From Verrucomicrobiaceae bacterium (GTDB lineage: Bacteria > Verrucomicrobiota > Verrucomicrobiia > Verrucomicrobiales > Verrucomicrobiaceae), in the NCBI GenBank assembly GCA_016795485.1, contig JAEUHM010000002.1, forward strand, positions 1-56,387: a stretch of DNA of 56,387 bases, in the 5' to 3' direction. Within the stretch, counting starts at the first letter, position 1. Every line of letters starts with the position of its first letter. Below are positions 16,617-25,534 of the stretch, piece after piece. A program made the translations under genes and the position numbers. The notes beneath the pieces are model-generated. The model had not been told where the DNA came from. It did not search any database and saw only the letters and a list, made by a program, of their open reading frames with translations.

Positions 16617-19600
16617 TCAGCGGATGGTGTTCTTGGTTGCTGCGGTCATCACCTTGTTGGCTTTTGGTGCAGGCGGAAGACCGGCAACGAATGCCTCCAG
16701 TTTGGCCAGACGGTCGTCGCTTGCCTTGTCCTTGGCTTCCAGTTCGGCTAGGCGCTTTTTCAGTTCGGTATTCTCTTGGCGGAGTGCCTTGATCTCCGAT
16801 TCCTCGCGCACTTTTTCCACGGCAAGCTGCTTAATGGCGCTGAACATCACCCCTGACAGGTCGCTGCTGTTGATGGTGACGTCATCGCCGATGCTACCGA
16901 CGCCATCGTGCCCAAACGCTGCGTGGAAATCCTGAGCCATTGGGCCGTAGTGGCGGAACTTCGTGGCGTCCTGCCCGATGTAGTTCCAACTGGTGACGTC
17001 AATGTCTCTCATCTTCCGCAGCACCTCCGCGCCATCGATGGGCATGAACTTCTCCTTCTGATTGCGGTCGGAGACGACTGTTAGCCCGACCTGGCATCGC
17101 AATAACGTGACGCTACCGTTGCCGAGTTGAATGGCGTTGCTGGCGGTTGCGACCGCCCCATTGCCGATGGCCGTAGCGTTCGTAAAACCGCCCCCCGCGA
17201 CATCCGCATTAGACCCGATGACTGTATTGTAGTTGCCAGTGGTGTTTGAGAGCAAAGTATCGCGCCCAACCGCCGTGTTGTTGCGCCCACTGGTATTGAT
17301 TTTCAGCGACTGCGCTCCGACGGCGACATTGTCTTGGCCGGTCGTATTTAAATAGAGCGCCAAGTATCCTGCAGCCACGCATTCTGTGGCGGTCGTGCTG
17401 CTATTGAGCGCTTGGGAGCCGACGGCTGTGTTGCCCCCGCCTGTCGCGTTCCGGAGGGCCGTGTAGCCCAAGGCTGTATTGTCATCCCCCGAGGCTGATC
17501 CCATGGAAAGCACGCCAGTGGCCGTGTTTCGGCTGCCAGTGACGTTGGTGAGAAGCGATTGATAGCCCACAGCCGTGTTATTCCCGCCGGTGTTCTGTCT
17601 CAGCGCCCCATCACCCACAGCGGTGTTGTTGCTTGAACTCACGTTGGAATATAGCGCCTCCATGCCGATGGCGGTGTTGCTGTTGCCCGTTGTGTTGCCT
17701 AACAGTGCCTCGTAGCCAAACGCAGAGTTTCTGGTGCCTGTTGTGTTGGCCCTCAGTGACCTGCCTCCCATAGCCGTGTTTGGGGCTCCGGTGGTATTTA
17801 AGAGGAGGCTTTCAAATCCAAAGGCACAGTTTCCACTCCCGGTCGTATTGGCCACCAGTGCTTGATAGCCGACCGCTGTGCTGTAGTTGCCGGTGGCTAC
17901 CTTCAGCGCTTGAAAGCCCAAAGCGGTCAGGCCGGTGGCCGCGCCTGAAGAGTTGGCGGCTTGATAACCAGACGCCGTGTTTGCATCCCCGGTAGTGTTA
18001 CCCTCCAGGGCACCGGCACCCGCAGCCGTGTTATAGCGGCCTATGGTGTTAGCGTTCAACGCCACGAACCCTGATGCGGTATTGTAGTAGCCCGTGGTAT
18101 TGAGATGAAGCGCCTCTGTTCCGATGGCGGTGTTATGATTGCCGTTCGATGTTGACGTCGGTTGGTTGGAATAGAGCGCCCCATAACCAACGGCCACGTT
18201 GTTGCTGTCCCATGCGACTCCACCGTTGTCGAATAAGCTATTACCCTGGAGGTTCAAGGCATACGCACCAAGGGCTACATTCCGACTAGCGGTGGAGTTA
18301 TGATAGAGTGCTTCTTGGCCGTGTGCCGTGTTCGAGTATCCTTCCGTATTCAGGCGCATGGCGTCATACCCCACCGCCGTATTCGAGGCACCACCGAGGT
18401 TGCTTGCGAGGCTTCGAAAACCAACGGCTACGTTTTCTTTTCCGGTCGTGTTGTTGAACAATGCAAACCCACCTATGCCCGTATTATGAAAGCCGGTCAT
18501 CGCAAAGTTCCCTGCCGTTTTGCCCGCAAAAAAGTTGTTCGTTCCGTAGCTGTGCAGTGCCTGAACACCCCCGATGTTGATCACTCCCACGGTGCTGCTG
18601 GATGTGGAAGGTAAGGCCAGGGCGCCGGTGAGTGTCACGGTGCCACTCAGAGTAGGATTGGCAGCAGCAGCCTTGAGGCCGAGGTTGCCATCCAGCTTGT
18701 TAATGGCGGAAAGAATGGAGTCACCAGAAGTGATGGTGCCGGTGGTGGAACTAAAACCCGTTAGCGCTTTTCCCGTGACCGTGCTGGCGGCGATGACAGT
18801 GGCATTTTGTAGGCCGCTAACATCTCCAGCTAGGCTGCCGGTGAACCCGACGGCATTGCCCATAAGCGTGCCGCTGAATGTCGGGGCCGTCACCGTGCCG
18901 GTGAACGTGGGCGAGGCGATGTTGGCTTTAAGGCCGATGTTACCATTGAGCTTGTTGATGGCCGTTAGGATCGTGTCAGAGGCAGTGATGGTGCCAGTGG
19001 TAGAAGAGAAGCCTGTGAGGGCCTTTCCGGTGACGGTGCTGGCGGCAATGGCAGTGGCGTTTTGCGTGCCAGTGACGTCTCCTCCGAGGGTGCCGCTGAA
19101 GTTGGTGGCAGAGATGTTGGTCAGCGCCGAACCATTACCATGGATGATGCCCGTGAGGTAGGTGTCAGTGTGGTTGCCGGTGGTTCCGATGCGGATGATG
19201 CCGGACTCTCCTGAAACGCCAGGATTCCCAATGGCGATATTATTGCCGCCAGTTGTCAACTGGGAGCCTGCTCCTGCACCGACGGCGATATTATTGCTGC
19301 CTACGGTGTTGTTGACCAAAGCGTTGACTCCGATGGCGGTATTTTGTCCTCCTGCCGTCGTAAGTTCTAATGCGCCACTCCCAACAGCTGTATTGCTAGT
19401 GCCAGAGCTGGAATTGACGAGAGACAAGTTGCCAACCGCAGTGTTGGAACTGCCGGACAGGGTGAAGTTTCCCGCTTCTTTACCCACAAAAAGGTTGTTC
19501 GAGCCGAAGCTGTGAAACATTCGGTATCCGCCTTGGGAGATCTGGCCTGAGTTTGCACTAGAGGTAGGCAAGTCCAGTCCTCCCGCGACCATCGCAAACC

Positions 19601-20024
19601 CCACGGCTGTGATCCGCTGATCTGGCGCCAGGAGTTGGAAGCCGTTCGCGCCATCGTTGAACCAAACCCGCAGTCGCACATCACTGTTATTGCTAAACAC
19701 ACTCACGGGCACGGTGGTCATGTTTGCCAATGTGGTGTCTCCGAGCATGACGGAGTAGAGGCCCTTAGTAACGGTGAGGCTCACAGCGCTCGTGGGTTGG
19801 TTGCCCGCACTGCTGCTGCCGTCATTGCTCCAGTAGGTGGTGCTGCCAGCGGCATTGACGAGGGCGAACTTGAACTGGCCGGTGCCGTCGAAGTTGGTAG
19901 TTCCTACGGTGATGCGGCCTTGGTAGTTGATGAGGCCGGGGACTTGGGCCTGAAGGCCCAGGGCTGTCAGCAAGAGGGTGCAGACAACGGTTAGCAGGTG
20001 GGTGGGGCAACGTTGGGTGTTCAT
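16617..20024 (-). CDS. Large secreted repeat protein with C-terminal S74 intramolecular chaperone
   Basis: A 1135-aa protein: signal peptide (residues 1-26, ending LGLQA), a head-like N-terminal region (VPGLINYQGRITVG), and two groups of NTAxGxxAL repeats (about 190-290 and 510-960) like trimeric adhesin heads and phage tail fibres. Between them are two nearly identical blocks (IAASTVTGKALTGFSSTTGT at about 330 and 410). The C-terminus is an S74/endosialidase-type chaperone: SDRNQKE with candidate Ser985 and Lys990, then YGPMAQDFHAAFG, and a coiled coil at about 1070-1110. The family trimerises and often cleaves itself. Here it is a chromosomal, secreted protein rather than phage. It is the fourth gene of the operon beginning at 21497. 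Confidence 0.9.
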   Translation of the reverse strand: MNTQRCPTHLLTVVCTLLLTALGLQAQVPGLINYQGRITVGTTNFDGTGQFKFALVNAAGSTTYWSNDGSSSAGNQPTSAVSLTVTKGLYSVMLGDTTLANMTTVPVSVFSNNSDVRLRVWFNDGANGFQLLAPDQRITAVGFAMVAGGLDLPTSSANSGQISQGGYRMFHSFGSNNLFVGKEAGNFTLSGSSNTAVGNLSLVNSSSGTSNTAVGSGALELTTAGGQNTAIGVNALVNNTVGSNNIAVGAGAGSQLTTGGNNIAIGNPGVSGESGIIRIGTTGNHTDTYLTGIIHGNGSALTNISATNFSGTLGGDVTGTQNATAIAASTVTGKALTGFSSTTGTITASDTILTAINKLNGNIGLKANIASPTFTGTVTAPTFSGTLMGNAVGFTGSLAGDVSGLQNATVIAASTVTGKALTGFSSTTGTITSGDSILSAINKLDGNLGLKAAAANPTLSGTVTLTGALALPSTSSSTVGVINIGGVQALHSYGTNNFFAGKTAGNFAMTGFHNTGIGGFALFNNTTGKENVAVGFRSLASNLGGASNTAVGYDAMRLNTEGYSNTAHGQEALYHNSTASRNVALGAYALNLQGNSLFDNGGVAWDSNNVAVGYGALYSNQPTSTSNGNHNTAIGTEALHLNTTGYYNTASGFVALNANTIGRYNTAAGAGALEGNTTGDANTASGYQAANSSGAATGLTALGFQALKVATGNYSTAVGYQALVANTTGSGNCAFGFESLLLNTTGAPNTAMGGRSLRANTTGTRNSAFGYEALLGNTTGNSNTAIGMEALYSNVSSSNNTAVGDGALRQNTGGNNTAVGYQSLLTNVTGSRNTATGVLSMGSASGDDNTALGYTALRNATGGGNTAVGSQALNSSTTATECVAAGYLALYLNTTGQDNVAVGAQSLKINTSGRNNTAVGRDTLLSNTTGNYNTVIGSNADVAGGGFTNATAIGNGAVATASNAIQLGNGSVTLLRCQVGLTVVSDRNQKEKFMPIDGAEVLRKMRDIDVTSWNYIGQDATKFRHYGPMAQDFHAAFGHDGVGSIGDDVTINSSDLSGVMFSAIKQLAVEKVREESEIKALRQENTELKKRLAELEAKDKASDDRLAKLEAFVAGLPPAPKANKVMTAATKNTIR

Positions 20025-20112
20025 GGGAATCTGCGGGAGTGGTGGAGACTTGGAGTGCGGGATGGGTTCACGTGGGTCCCCGCCTCCCAGGCTCCAAGTC
20101 TCCTCGTCTTTG

Positions 20113-20853
20113 TCAAAGGCTCATGTGAATGACGGGGTTGCTCCAATCGGAGTAGTTGGTGGAGCCGCCGACGGCGCGGACTTGGAACTGGTAGTTGCCG
20201 CCGGACATGAGGCCGTTGATGATGATGGCGCGGGAGTTGGTGAAGAGGCCTGCGCTTTGGTAGGGACCGGGGGCACCTCCAGGAGGGATGAGGGCCATGC
20301 GCACTTCATAGCATTTGGCGTTGGGGATGGCAGGGATGCGGAGAATCAGTTGGCCAGTGCCACCGTTGATGATGTCTGTGATGTCGGGGGCTTCCAGAGG
20401 GCTAGAGGCGCGGTTGGTGCTGGCGGCTTCAAATCCGCTGGAGAGCAGGCGGGCCAGATCGTTGTCGTGGTTCTCTTGCACGTAACCAGCCAACTGACGA
20501 AGGAGGGACACGAGGGCCTCACGTTTGTTATTCTTGTCGGCGGTCTGGGCTGGGCCACCCTGGGCGGCAGCGGCTATGGCGGCGGAGAATGCATCCCGCG
20601 CGCCAGTGAGGGCTACCAGAGTGACAGGCGGGTTAGGGTAAGCGGCGTTGCCGTAGAGTTTGGCAATGACGTTGGTGGCGAGTTCTTCCAGGCTGTGGTC
20701 GGGAGCGTTGGAGAAACCGAGGAGGACGCGGAGCTGAGGCATACGTTTGGTGTTGGGTTGCGGCAGAGTGCCATTCCAGGTGAGACCGGGCTGATCCCAG
20801 CGTAGTGGCTGGCCTTGAGCATCGGTTCCATCCCAGGTGAGGGCAGTAGCCAT
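20113..20853 (-). CDS. Operon protein with fibronectin-III-like C-terminus
   Basis: A 246-aa protein. The N-terminus carries tryptophan-rich WDG...RWDQPGLTWNG (residues 6-27). A helical middle (about 50-150) has alanine-rich stretches (FSAAIAAAAQGGPAQ). The C-terminal 80 residues look like a fibronectin type III fold (AKCYEVRMALIPPG, GLMSGGNYQFQVRAVGGS, YSDWSNPV). No signal peptide is evident. The partial protein at the left window edge shares the tryptophan-rich opening. It starts 6 bp after the heptapeptide-repeat gene, and an 88-bp gap separates it from the S74 gene. Function unknown. Confidence 0.78.
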   Translation of the reverse strand: MATALTWDGTDAQGQPLRWDQPGLTWNGTLPQPNTKRMPQLRVLLGFSNAPDHSLEELATNVIAKLYGNAAYPNPPVTLVALTGARDAFSAAIAAAAQGGPAQTADKNNKREALVSLLRQLAGYVQENHDNDLARLLSSGFEAASTNRASSPLEAPDITDIINGGTGQLILRIPAIPNAKCYEVRMALIPPGGAPGPYQSAGLFTNSRAIIINGLMSGGNYQFQVRAVGGSTNYSDWSNPVIHMSL

Positions 20854-20859
20854 GGTGGT

Positions 20860-21168
20860 CTAGTTTGGGTTAATGGCAGGGTGAGGTGACTGGTTCAGGG
20901 GCCTTTCTCCGCGTTGGAAAAAGGTTTGTCCGTGGTGGAGAAAGGCTTGTCCCTGGCGGAGAAGGTTTTGTCCGTGGTGGAGAAAGGTTTGTCCGTAACG
21001 GAAAAGGTTTTGTCTGCGGAGGAGAAAGGTTTGTCCGTGACGGAAAAGGTTTTGTCCGTGGCGGAGAAAGGTTTGTCCGTGACGGAAACGGGCTTGGCGA
21101 TAGCTGAAAAAGGTTTGTCCTTGGGACAAAAGGCTTCTTCCCGGGAGGAAATGTGCGTTGAGGCTCAT
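20860..21168 (-). CDS. Heptapeptide-repeat protein (xGQTFLx repeats)
   Basis: A 102-aa protein made almost entirely of about 12 seven-residue units at residues 9-92. Examples are QGQTFFS, HGQTFLR, HGQNLFR, HGQTFLL, RRQNLFR, YGQTFLH, HGQNLLR and QGQAFLH. Gln at position 3 and aromatic or aliphatic residues at positions 5-6 recur, with TF-L and NL-F alternating, so the real period may be 14. A basic N-terminus and a Pro/Asn-rich tail frame the repeats. I choose this strand because its ATG overlaps the stop of the gene at 21165-21497 (ATGA) and its stop lies 6 bp before the next gene, fitting the operon. I recognise no family. The opposite strand is also open across the repeat. Confidence 0.6.
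   Translation of the reverse strand: MSLNAHFLPGRSLLSQGQTFFSYRQARFRHGQTFLRHGQNLFRHGQTFLLRRQNLFRYGQTFLHHGQNLLRQGQAFLHHGQTFFQRGERPLNQSPHPAINPN
20911..21141. repeat. 21-bp tandem repeat, about 11 units
   Basis: Eleven consecutive 21-bp units can be aligned without gaps from 20911. The plus-strand consensus is roughly GTGGCGGAGAAAGGTTTGTCC, alternating with GTGACGGAAAAGGTTTTGTCC. The outer units (20911, 21079, 21100, 21121) are the most diverged. Because 21 is a multiple of three, the array keeps frames open on both strands: xEKGLSV heptads on plus, xGQTFLx heptads on minus. Confidence 0.9.
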
Positions 21169-21497
21169 GATTGGTGTGGGGGCACGGGGCTGCGGTGGAT
21201 GATGGCTTTGTCCTCTCGCATCGCAGTGTGGAGGGCCTTCCAATACAGGCGGCGGCGGCCGGCGGAGAAGATGGAGCACTCCTCCATGGTGCTGAGTAAG
21301 ATGGCGTCTGCGGTGTCCAGGAGCCGGTGGACGGCTACGGTGTCTGAGGCCTCTACAGCTCCACCCAGCACCATGATGCTAGGAAGGATGCGGCACATGA
21401 TGGCGGTCATGACCGGCACGAGAGTCTGCTCCTGAGGGGTCCAGGTAGTGTCCGCTGTTGGCACAAGGGGTTGAGGCATGTCCTTCACGGGTGTCAT
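21165..21497 (-). CDS. Small conserved-looking protein, first gene of the S74 operon
   Basis: A 110-aa protein starting MTPVKDMPQPLVPTADTTW with a Pro/Thr-rich N-terminus. A mixed hydrophobic/helical centre follows (LVPVMTAIMCRILPSIMVLGG, then DTVAVHRLLDTADAILLSTM) and a basic end (GRRRLYWKALHTAMRED). No known motif is seen. Support comes from position: its stop overlaps the ATG of the repeat gene by 4 bases, and it begins the minus-strand operon 95 bp from the divergent LuxR gene. Function unknown. Confidence 0.6.
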   Translation of the reverse strand: MTPVKDMPQPLVPTADTTWTPQEQTLVPVMTAIMCRILPSIMVLGGAVEASDTVAVHRLLDTADAILLSTMEECSIFSAGRRRLYWKALHTAMREDKAIIHRSPVPPHQS

Positions 21498-21522
21498 GCT
21501 TGCCAGTGAGTGCGTGTCTTGC

Positions 21523-21544
21523 CTATGCGTAGAACTGCGTATAG
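21523..21544. promoter_or_regulatory. Imperfect 22-bp dyad between LuxR gene and S74 operon
   Basis: A dyad with outer halves CTATGCG and CGTATAG and an AGAACT core matches its own reverse complement at 16 of 22 positions by my count. It lies in the 95-bp divergent gap. Its size and symmetry fit a binding site for a dimeric LuxR/GerE protein, so it may be the target of the adjacent regulator. This is inference. Confidence 0.35.
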
Positions 21545-21592
21545 ACTCATGTTTTTTCCGGCCCTCATTGTGCTCCCGTCCTCTTTGAAGCC

Positions 21593-22342
21593 ATGAATCC
21601 TTCCCGTCTTAGCCATGCGCAGTTACGCCAGTTCTCAGAATGCCTCGACATGCTTTACAGCCTGCCCACGGGTGAAGATCCGGTGGATGCGGTGCTCACG
21701 GTCCTCATGAGGTTGACTCGTATCTCTTCCATGGCGGTGGATGAGTTTAAGCTGGGGCCTAACGGGGGAATGGCACACCAGCATGTGACCTCGCGCGGGT
21801 TTGAGGGGCATCCGGAGGTAGCGGTGATCCCACGGCTGGTGATGAAGGATCACCCGCTCATTAAACACGCATCTGCAAATCTTGGGCCTGAGCCCCTACG
21901 CATGTCTGACTTCGTTAGTCAGCGCGAGCTTCAAAAGCTGAGCATCTATGACTTCAACAGCAAGATCCACGAAGGCTGGTGCGACCAAATGGCACTGCGT
22001 ACCCGCGTGGCTGGGGGAACCATGAACATCACCTTGAACCGCGACCGTGTCTTCACTGACGAGGAGTTCTTCCTGTTTGACCTGCTCATGCCGCACATCC
22101 GGCGGGTGATCAATCGGTGTGCTTTGTATATCCGGCTTCCTGGCAATGATCAACTGACCCCACGGGAGCGTGAAGTCCTCTACTGGATGACCAAAGGCAA
22201 GCGGGACGAAGAGATTGCAGTGATCATTAGTTCCGCTCCAAGAACAGTGAGCAAGCAAGTGCAGACCATTTTGGCCAAACTCGGCGTGGAAAACCGCACA
22301 AGCGCCGTGGCAATGGTGCTGACGCGGGAGCCCAAGCAATAA
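21593..22342 (+). CDS. LuxR/GerE-type transcriptional regulator
   Basis: A 249-aa protein with a C-terminal GerE helix-turn-helix at about 188-245 (LTPREREVLYWMTKGKRDEE, then PRTVSKQVQTILAKLGV and NRTSAVAMVL). The N-terminal 180 residues have no receiver-type Asp pocket and no recognisable autoinducer-binding consensus, so the signal is unknown. It is divergent from the five-gene S74/heptad operon with a dyad between them, so it is a natural candidate for that operon's regulator. Its 3' end converges on the duplicated groEL terminator. Confidence 0.88.
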   Translation: MNPSRLSHAQLRQFSECLDMLYSLPTGEDPVDAVLTVLMRLTRISSMAVDEFKLGPNGGMAHQHVTSRGFEGHPEVAVIPRLVMKDHPLIKHASANLGPEPLRMSDFVSQRELQKLSIYDFNSKIHEGWCDQMALRTRVAGGTMNITLNRDRVFTDEEFFLFDLLMPHIRRVINRCALYIRLPGNDQLTPREREVLYWMTKGKRDEEIAVIISSAPRTVSKQVQTILAKLGVENRTSAVAMVLTREPKQ

Positions 22343-22356
22343 AGAAGCCGCAGGAC

Positions 22357-22391
22357 AATAAAACACCCCGGACCATTGCTGATCCGGGGTG
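22357..22391 (-). terminator. Rho-independent terminator, duplicated copy
   Basis: An 11-bp CACCCCGGATC-type stem with one G-U pair, a 6-nt loop, and TTTTATT on the minus strand. It is the copy of the groEL terminator carried by repeat copy 1 and would now end transcripts from the toxin-antitoxin genes. Confidence 0.8.
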
Positions 22392-22472
22392 AGTGGTTGG
22401 TGGTTAGGGTCTTTTTTGCAGTGTGGTTGAGTCCTGTGGACTCAAATGAGCAGGCCAGAGGCCTACACCACA

Positions 22473-22624
22473 TTACATCATGTCACCGTGGCTGTGGCTG
22501 TGGCCGGCGTCTGCCTTCTCCTCTTTCGGGATGTCGGCAATGAGGCACTCGGTGGTCAGCAACAGACCGGAGATGGAAGCGGCGTTCTGAAGAGCGCTGC
22601 GGGTCACCTTGGCTGGGTCTACGA
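22473..22624 (-). pseudogene. groEL 3' fragment (about 50 codons)
   Basis: The fragment keeps the groEL reading frame and TAA stop (22473-22475) with the His-rich C-terminus, but has no start or body. The frame breaks at the repeat edge, 7 bp before the toxin stop codon. It differs from the functional groEL end at two coding positions, so the duplication looks recent or is being homogenised by gene conversion. Confidence 0.9.
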
Positions 22625-22631
22625 TAGCACT

Positions 22632-23045
22632 TCAGAGTCCAATAAACGGATTCACCACCCTTAAGCCATCGTAAGTTTGGCCATCGTTAAGGTCTTCTGA
22701 ATAAACTGTGCTACAGCCGAGCTGCTTTGCAGCGGCGAGGATGCAAGCGTCAAAGTAACTGATCTGATAGCGAGCACAGATCGCCAGGGATTCATCAAAG
22801 AGTGTCAGGGTTGGCTCCAGTACGGTGAAGCATTTGCGCCAGCCTTCACAAAGGATGACCACCTCGTCATGCGTGTAATTCAACTTCCTCGGATGCACGG
22901 CTACACGGTAGAACTCTTGCAGCACCTGAAGGGAGATGAACTGACCTCCCAATTGAATCAATCGTCGTGCCGCTTCGGCTTTGGCTAAATCGTCAGCGCG
23001 ACGGCTAACTGCGTAAACAAGGACGTTGGTATCAAGGAAGTCCAC
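22632..23045 (-). CDS. vapC: PIN-domain toxin, VapC-like
   Basis: A 137-aa PIN-fold ribonuclease with the acidic metal-binding residues in place: Asp5 (MDFLDTNVLVY), Glu44 (VLQEFYRV), Asp99 (ISYFDACI) and Asp118 (YSEDLNDGQ). Such toxins cleave tRNA or rRNA when free of antitoxin. It starts with GTG at 23045 and overlaps the end of the antitoxin gene by 14 bp, the standard coupled arrangement. All catalytic residues are present, so it is predicted active. The stop codon lies 7 bp from the end of the groEL-derived repeat. Confidence 0.9.
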   Translation of the reverse strand: MDFLDTNVLVYAVSRRADDLAKAEAARRLIQLGGQFISLQVLQEFYRVAVHPRKLNYTHDEVVILCEGWRKCFTVLEPTLTLFDESLAICARYQISYFDACILAAAKQLGCSTVYSEDLNDGQTYDGLRVVNPFIGL

Positions 23046-23289
23046 GGTCGTAGAGCGCCTCTCGGTTCAATCGTCCAACTGTGCCGGGTGTAACGGCCTT
23101 CGAATCGGCCACGTCCCAGATGGATTGAAGTGTCGAGGTTTTGGCCTCATCTGCTGGCTCTACTTCATGGTTCAGACGTGAAGAAAAAAAGTCGCGAAGG
23201 AAGTCTCCGACTGACTTTCTTTTCTTGGCTGCCTGGGCAATTGCATTCTCATAGACCTCGTCGTCTAGTGAGATGGTTACGGATTTCAT
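23032..23289 (-). CDS. vapB: Ribbon-helix-helix-like antitoxin, VapB-type partner
   Basis: An 85-aa protein starting MKSVTISLDDEVYENA, a classic ribbon-helix-helix N-terminus with DNA-binding strand KSVTISL, followed by helices (AIAQAAKKRKSVGDFLRDFF). An acidic, probably disordered toxin-binding tail follows (VEPADEAKT...IWDVADSKA). I chose the ATG at 23289 rather than the longer frame (to 23436), which would read into the groEL repeat. It should neutralise the PIN toxin and repress the operon through the dyad just upstream. Confidence 0.85.
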   Translation of the reverse strand: MKSVTISLDDEVYENAIAQAAKKRKSVGDFLRDFFSSRLNHEVEPADEAKTSTLQSIWDVADSKAVTPGTVGRLNREALYDRGLP

Positions 23290-23295
23290 GGGCAA

Positions 23296-23342
23296 AGAAT
23301 AAGACTTTAGGTCGGCCGCGCAACCAGACGTTTGCCAGTCTG
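23296..23342 (-). promoter_or_regulatory. Promoter and operator-like dyad of the toxin-antitoxin operon
   Basis: On the minus strand, TTGCGC (23323-23318), a 16-bp spacer and TATTCT (23301-23296) precede the antitoxin ATG at 23289. A dyad CAGAC-N8-GTCTG (23325-23342) overlaps the region just upstream of the -35 box. Autoregulation by the antitoxin is the usual pattern for such modules. All of this lies in the unique segment between the two repeats. Confidence 0.45.
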
Positions 23343-23348
23343 ACAGTA

Positions 23349-25089
<1,741 letters not shown>

Positions 25090-25126
25090 TTAGTGTTGAG
25101 TGATAAGTGATGAGTGGTGAGTAAGA

Positions 25127-25423
25127 TTACCCAATGATGCCGAGGATATCGGTCTCGTTGATAATGAGGTGGTCCTCGCCGTCGACTTTGACTTCGGTGC
25201 CGCCGTACTTGGAAATGAGGACTTTGTCGCCCTTCTTCACAGTGAAGAGAGTGCTGACGTCTTTGCCTTCGTCGTCCTTGCCAGTGCCGAGGGCGATGAC
25301 TTCAGCCTCCTGGGGCTTCTCCTTCGCGGTGTCGGGAAGGAAGATGCCGCCAGCGGTTTTTTCTTCGCTGCTGCTGCGCTTGACAAGCACTCGACGGCCC
25401 AGAGGGGTGATCGTGGTAGCCAT
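25127..25423 (-). CDS. groS: Co-chaperonin GroES (10 kDa)
   Basis: A 98-aa lid protein for Gro[14 protein letters not shown], the mobile-loop region [20 protein letters not shown] and the closing DILGIIG are canonical. It is the first gene of the groES-groEL operon. The 111-bp gap to the upstream gene should hold a promoter. GAGACA, 18 bp and GATAAT on the minus strand is a weak candidate near 25430-25460. Confidence 0.97.
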   Translation of the reverse strand: MATTITPLGRRVLVKRSSSEEKTAGGIFLPDTAKEKPQEAEVIALGTGKDDEGKDVSTLFTVKKGDKVLISKYGGTEVKVDGEDHLIINETDILGIIG

Positions 25424-25473
25424 GTTGGTGTGTATTATCTTGGTATGTGGTTTGTGTTGTCTCTTTTTTAGCC

Positions 25474-25521
25474 GTCCGGCTTGCTGCCGTCCTGCAAAAG
25501 CGGGACAGCAGACAGCCAGAC
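25474..25521. other. Imperfect hairpin between AP2-like gene and groES
   Basis: Two 19-base arms (25474-25492 and 25503-25521) pair with about four mismatches, two of them G-U compatible, around a 10-nt loop. There is no T-run after it on either strand, so it is not a canonical terminator. It could be an mRNA stability or attenuator element in front of groES. Confidence 0.35.
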
Positions 25522-25534
25522 AGAAAAGGGTGGA

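Larger units (their letters stand above)
22357..22624. repeat. Duplicated groEL 3' end, copy 1
   Basis: These 268 bp match 23349-23615 with three substitutions and one T insertion by my reading. The block contains the groEL terminator, the short 3' untranslated stretch and the last 50 or so codons of groEL. The match begins at AATAAAACACCCC and ends abruptly at GGGTCTACGA. The bases beyond both ends differ. Together with copy 2 it brackets the toxin-antitoxin genes as direct repeats. Confidence 0.95.

Noticed and set aside
17081..18540. Repetitive DNA in the S74 gene as a CRISPR or non-coding array
   Set aside because: The periodicity is that of NTAxGxxAL protein repeats in a single open frame with signal peptide and C-terminal domain.
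20911..21141. The 21-bp array as a CRISPR-like locus
   Set aside because: The units are contiguous with no spacers and keep a multiple-of-three period, so it is a coding minisatellite.
20914..21435. A 173-codon plus-strand frame with EKGLSV heptads
   Set aside because: The minus strand has operon-like overlaps and spacing, and beyond the repeats the plus-strand product has no sensible composition; it stays a weaker alternative because the array is open on both strands.
15691..21497. The S74 operon as a prophage remnant
   Set aside because: The S74 protein has a signal peptide and no capsid, portal, terminase or integrase genes are near, so phage origin of the operon is not supported.
25424..25534. 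A CIRCE heat-shock operator upstream of groES
   Set aside because: No TTAGCACTC-N9-GAGTGCTAA match, even loosely, was found there or upstream of dnaK.
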